64,000 nt of DNA, taken from Nitratireductor indicus C115 (GTDB taxonomy: Bacteria > Pseudomonadota > Alphaproteobacteria > Rhizobiales > Rhizobiaceae). Position numbers and translations under genes: made by a program. The notes under the pieces were generated by a model. That model did not search any database, was not told where the DNA came from, and was given only the letters and a program-made list of their open reading frames with translations. This document shows, in pieces, positions 60,970-64,000 of this stretch. Positions within the stretch are counted from its first letter, which is position 1. Every line of letters begins with the position of its first letter. Where the stretch lies: assembly GCF_000300515.1 (NCBI RefSeq), contig NZ_AMSI01000017.1, forward strand, positions 1 through 64,000, read 5' to 3'.

Positions 60970-61083
60970 GTTGGGCGCAAGGCGGCATGGTTAATGCCGT
61001 CTTAACCTTCCGCTGGCTAGTTTCAGGCCTGATAATGAGGCGACCGCTGTGTTGCCGCAAACGCGCGAGCGGAGAGAATGCGC

Positions 61084-63657
61084 ATGAGTTCCGGGTCTTC
61101 CGTATTTCCTGCCATGGGTGACAATGCTTACGGGCTGCAGGGCTTTCTGCGCCGACAGGCGGCCCGGTTCGGTGGACTGGCGCTTCTGGCTTTCGTGGCC
61201 TTCGCCATCGCAAGCCTTGCCACCTGGAACGTGGCCGATCCCAGCTTCAGCCATGCGACCGACAATCCCGTGACCAATGCCATGGGCTATCCCGGTGCAG
61301 TCTTTTCCGACCTCGCCATGCAGTTTTATGGCCTTGCCGCCGTTGTGGGGCTTGTGCCTGCGGTGGCCTGGGGCGTTCTCCTGATGATCGGGCGACAGCT
61401 CGACCGGCCGCTCAAGCGTGCCGGCGCGTGGTTCATTGGCGCAATCTTTTCGGCGGCGGTTGTCGGCGCTTTTGCGCCGCCGACAACGTGGCCTTTGCCG
61501 ACGGGGCTGGGCGGTGTGTTCGGCGACATGATCCTGTCCCTGCCCGCCAAGTTCATCGGCGATTATCCCGGCGGCTTTGTCGGCTTCCTGATTGCAGCCG
61601 TACTGTGCTTGCCGGCTGGCTGGATGCTGCTTTTCGGCGCGGGCATCCTCTCGCGGCCGGATGGCGATGTTTTTGCCGCTCCGGAGGAGGACGATACGCC
61701 GTTCGACGATCTTGACGAAGACGAGGGCGAGAGCGGCATGTCGGTCGTCCTCGGCTATATGGCGCATTGGTGGCTTTCACTGGCGGCGTTCTTCCGGCGC
61801 AATCTCGGCGGTCGTTCGCGGGAGCGCGAGCGCTATGTCCATGATGAGCCGCTCGACCTCGATGAAGATCCACCCTTCGACGATTTCGATGTGGCGCCGC
61901 GCCGGCAGATGCATGTGGAGCCCGATTTCGACGAGGACGATGTTCCCATGGAGCGCGGTCCGATGGTGGAGACGGAGCGGGCTGCCCCTCAGGCTCGCGG
62001 TTATGCGCAACCTGCCCCGCAGGCCGGTGATGCTCCCGTTCAGGACAAGCGCGTGGACAATCCCGCGCCGCGACCGGTTGAAGGCGCGCGCGTGCGTCGC
62101 GAGGCGCAGGCTTCCTTCCTCGACAACGGCACATTTGAACTGCCGCAGCTTCACCTGCTCGCGGAGCCGAAGGCTTCCACGCGCGATCCGCTTCTCTCCA
62201 AGGAAGCGCTGGAGCAGAATGCGCGCCTTCTCGAAGGCGTTCTGGAAGATTTCGGCGTCAAGGGCGAGATCATCCATGTGCGGCCGGGCCCAGTCGTCAC
62301 GCTGTACGAGCTCGAACCGGCGCCGGGCATCAAGTCTTCGCGCGTCATCGGACTTGCCGACGATATCGCGCGCTCCATGAGCGCCATCGCTGCCCGCGTC
62401 GCGGTTGTACCCGGTCGCAATGCGATCGGTATCGAACTGCCGAACTCGACACGTGAGACTGTTTATCTGCGCGAGCTTCTGGCCAGCCGCGATTTCGAAA
62501 CGAGCAAGGCATGGCTGGCGCTTTCGCTGGGCAAGACCATCAACGGCGAAGCCGTGATTGCGGATCTCGCAAAGATGCCTCACCTGCTCGTTGCAGGCAC
62601 CACGGGTTCGGGCAAGTCGGTCGCCATCAACACGATGATCCTGTCACTGCTTTATCGCATGTCGCCGGAGCAATGCCGCCTCATCATGATCGACCCGAAG
62701 ATGCTCGAACTGTCGATCTATGACGGTATTCCGCATCTCCTCACCCCGGTGGTGACTGACCCGAAGAAGGCGGTCGTGGCGCTCAAATGGACCGTGCGGG
62801 AAATGGAAGACCGCTACCGCAAGATGTCCAAGGTGGGCGTGCGCAACATCGAGGGCTTCAACCAGCGCGTGGTCGCGGCCAAGAAGAATGGCGAGACGAT
62901 CACCCGCACGGTGCAGACAGGCTTCGACCGCGAGACGGGCGAGGCGATCTACGAGAGCGAACATCTCGACCTTGATCCGATGCCGTTCATCGTCGTCATC
63001 ATCGACGAGATGGCCGACCTGATGATGGTGGCCGGCAAGGACATCGAGGGGGCGGTGCAGCGCCTTGCGCAGATGGCGCGTGCGGCGGGCATCCATGTCA
63101 TCATGGCCACGCAAAGACCCTCGGTGGATGTCATTACCGGCACGATCAAAGCAAACTTCCCGACCCGTATCTCCTTCCAGGTGACGTCCAAGATCGACAG
63201 CCGCACCATTCTCGGTGAGCAGGGCGCAGAGCAGCTTTTGGGCATGGGCGACATGCTCTATATGGCTGGCGGCGGGCGTATTCAGCGCGTGCATGGCCCC
63301 TTTGTCTCCGACGGCGAGGTGGAGAGCATCGTCAATCATCTCAAGCGTCAGGGTGTGCCGGATTATCTGGATGCCGTCACTGAGGACGACGAGGACGAGG
63401 ATGGCGGCTCCGGCAGTGGCAGCGGGGGCGGCGGGGCCGGCAATATGGGCGATTCGGACGATCCCTACGACCAGGCGGTTGCGGTGGTTCTGCGCGACGG
63501 CAAGGCCTCAACGAGCTATATCCAGCGGCGTCTTGGCATCGGCTATAATCGTGCCGCCTCGATCATCGAGCGGATGGAAGAGGAAGGCATTGTCGGCCCG
63601 GCCAACCATGCCGGAAAGCGCGAAATTCTGGTGCCCACCGAGCAGGACGAGGTTTAG
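61084..63657 (+). CDS. ftsK: DNA translocase FtsK
   Basis: An 857-residue FtsK, which anchors at the septum and pumps DNA during chromosome segregation. Four to five membrane helices occupy residues 1-~190; an acidic/proline-rich linker (about 190-360) follows; the motor has Walker A GTTGSGKS (505-512, Lys511), [16 protein letters not shown], Walker [13 protein letters not shown] and [20 protein letters not shown]; a Gly/Ser-rich stretch leads to the winged-helix gamma domain ([16 protein letters not shown]-like: [20 protein letters not shown]), which recognises KOPS sites. ATG 61084 has GGAG at 9 nt; 61078 is too close to it. Confidence 0.97.
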   Translation: MSSGSSVFPAMGDNAYGLQGFLRRQAARFGGLALLAFVAFAIASLATWNVADPSFSHATDNPVTNAMGYPGAVFSDLAMQFYGLAAVVGLVPAVAWGVLLMIGRQLDRPLKRAGAWFIGAIFSAAVVGAFAPPTTWPLPTGLGGVFGDMILSLPAKFIGDYPGGFVGFLIAAVLCLPAGWMLLFGAGILSRPDGDVFAAPEEDDTPFDDLDEDEGESGMSVVLGYMAHWWLSLAAFFRRNLGGRSRERERYVHDEPLDLDEDPPFDDFDVAPRRQMHVEPDFDEDDVPMERGPMVETERAAPQARGYAQPAPQAGDAPVQDKRVDNPAPRPVEGARVRREAQASFLDNGTFELPQLHLLAEPKASTRDPLLSKEALEQNARLLEGVLEDFGVKGEIIHVRPGPVVTLYELEPAPGIKSSRVIGLADDIARSMSAIAARVAVVPGRNAIGIELPNSTRETVYLRELLASRDFETSKAWLALSLGKTINGEAVIADLAKMPHLLVAGTTGSGKSVAINTMILSLLYRMSPEQCRLIMIDPKMLELSIYDGIPHLLTPVVTDPKKAVVALKWTVREMEDRYRKMSKVGVRNIEGFNQRVVAAKKNGETITRTVQTGFDRETGEAIYESEHLDLDPMPFIVVIIDEMADLMMVAGKDIEGAVQRLAQMARAAGIHVIMATQRPSVDVITGTIKANFPTRISFQVTSKIDSRTILGEQGAEQLLGMGDMLYMAGGGRIQRVHGPFVSDGEVESIVNHLKRQGVPDYLDAVTEDDEDEDGGSGSGSGGGGAGNMGDSDDPYDQAVAVVLRDGKASTSYIQRRLGIGYNRAASIIERMEEEGIVGPANHAGKREILVPTEQDEV

Positions 63658-63751
63658 AGCGTTTTCCGCAAGCGGACCGCGTTTGTCCAGGCAGCCAAAT
63701 TTAAGCCCAACTGGACGGTTATCCGAGGGGCAAATGTGGAGACTTGATACC

Positions 63752-64000
63752 ATGATTCATCGGATAGCCGCCTATCGCAGACGGCCGGCAGCCATTCTTG
63801 CAGCGGCGTTTCTCGGTTTTGCGGCCGCGCTCACGCCATCCATGGCAGCGGCACCGGAAAGCGCTGAGCGCATTGCTTCGCATTTTTCGAGCGTGCGCAC
63901 CATGATGGGCGAGTTCGTGCAGTTCGGTCCACGCGGAGAGCAGACGGGTGGCAAGTTCTACATCCAGAGGCCTGGCAGGATTCGCTTCGATTATGAGGAG
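63752..64000 (+). CDS. lolA: LolA-family outer-membrane lipoprotein carrier (partial, runs off the window)
   Basis: The first 83 codons of an exported protein: signal peptide (IAAYRRRPAAILAAAFLGFA, cut near MAAA-PES) followed by IASHFSSVRTMMGEFVQFGP, then GGKFYIQRPGRIRFDYEE, the typical start of the LolA/LolB-like barrel (F-x-Q...G-x-F/W...RPG-x-x-R-F-x-Y). It would carry lipoproteins across the periplasm. Its position just after ftsK is conserved in the group. The 3' end is outside the window. Confidence 0.88.
   Translation, partial: MIHRIAAYRRRPAAILAAAFLGFAAALTPSMAAAPESAERIASHFSSVRTMMGEFVQFGPRGEQTGGKFYIQRPGRIRFDYEE

Overview
The window looks like the chromosome of an alphaproteobacterium of the order Hyphomicrobiales (Rhizobiales), probably near Phyllobacteriaceae/Brucellaceae. 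The support is gene content and order: gapR (DUF2312) - DUF1244 - N-formylglutamate amidohydrolase - DUF1036 - pyk; purK-purE with YdcH/DUF465 genes; trcR; zapA with a DUF4164 gene; rimM-trmD; rplS before leuC; sdhCDAB; and tesB - glnK - amtB - ftsK - lolA. The DNA is GC-rich, genes are densely packed, many are joined by ATGA-type overlaps, and starts often carry clear GGAG/AAGGAG sites. No rRNA, tRNA, CRISPR array, insertion sequence or prophage was recognised. Genus and species cannot be fixed from the sequence alone.

Region by region. 0.1-8.4 kb is an accessory carbohydrate island: a glucitol/sorbitol-type phosphotransferase system (srlM, srlA, srlE, srlB) followed by a fused HPr-Enzyme I gene, a SorC-family regulator, an HAD phosphatase and two genes of unknown function. 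8.5-11.2 kb holds a LysR regulator and an ALDH7-type dehydrogenase of lysine catabolism. 11.3-25 kb is mostly conserved housekeeping (GapR, pyruvate kinase, purK/purE, L36, TrcR) plus a phytase-like exported protein behind a three-repeat PHO-box-like array. 25-31.4 kb is a set of small accessory genes (TetR/DUF4336, WYL regulator/VOC protein, DJ-1, SDR, propionyl-CoA synthetase). 31.4-39.1 kb is a central carbon cluster on the minus strand: tkt, gap, a K+/H+ antiporter, pgk and a class I fba. 39.5-46.3 kb joins cell division (zapA) to tRNA/ribosome maturation (rimM, trmD), an aldehyde dehydrogenase homologue lacking its catalytic residues, then rplS and leuC. 46.3-50.1 kb contains envelope, DUF2975/HTH and unknown genes. 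50.4-53.9 kb is sdhCDAB. 54-58.9 kb has periplasmic MsrA, a leucine dehydrogenase-like enzyme, OsmC, a UbiH-family monooxygenase and TesB. 59.0-60.9 kb is glnK-amtB behind a sigma54/NtrC-like promoter. The end carries ftsK and the start of lolA.

How parts fit together. The PTS island encodes its own energy-coupling proteins, so PEP-dependent uptake of a hexitol could be self-contained, but no hexitol-phosphate dehydrogenase is present; the adjacent HAD phosphatase is a candidate for handling the phosphorylated product. tkt, gap, pgk, fba and pyk cover much of lower glycolysis/gluconeogenesis. glnK-amtB should respond to nitrogen and the phytase-like gene to phosphate.

Most notable observations: the self-contained PTS; an ALDH paralogue with three substituted catalytic positions; a PHO-box-like triple repeat; two perfect inverted repeats before the VOC/WYL pair; a dispersed palindromic intergenic repeat; and tandem duplications that copy the ends of two genes just past their stop codons.
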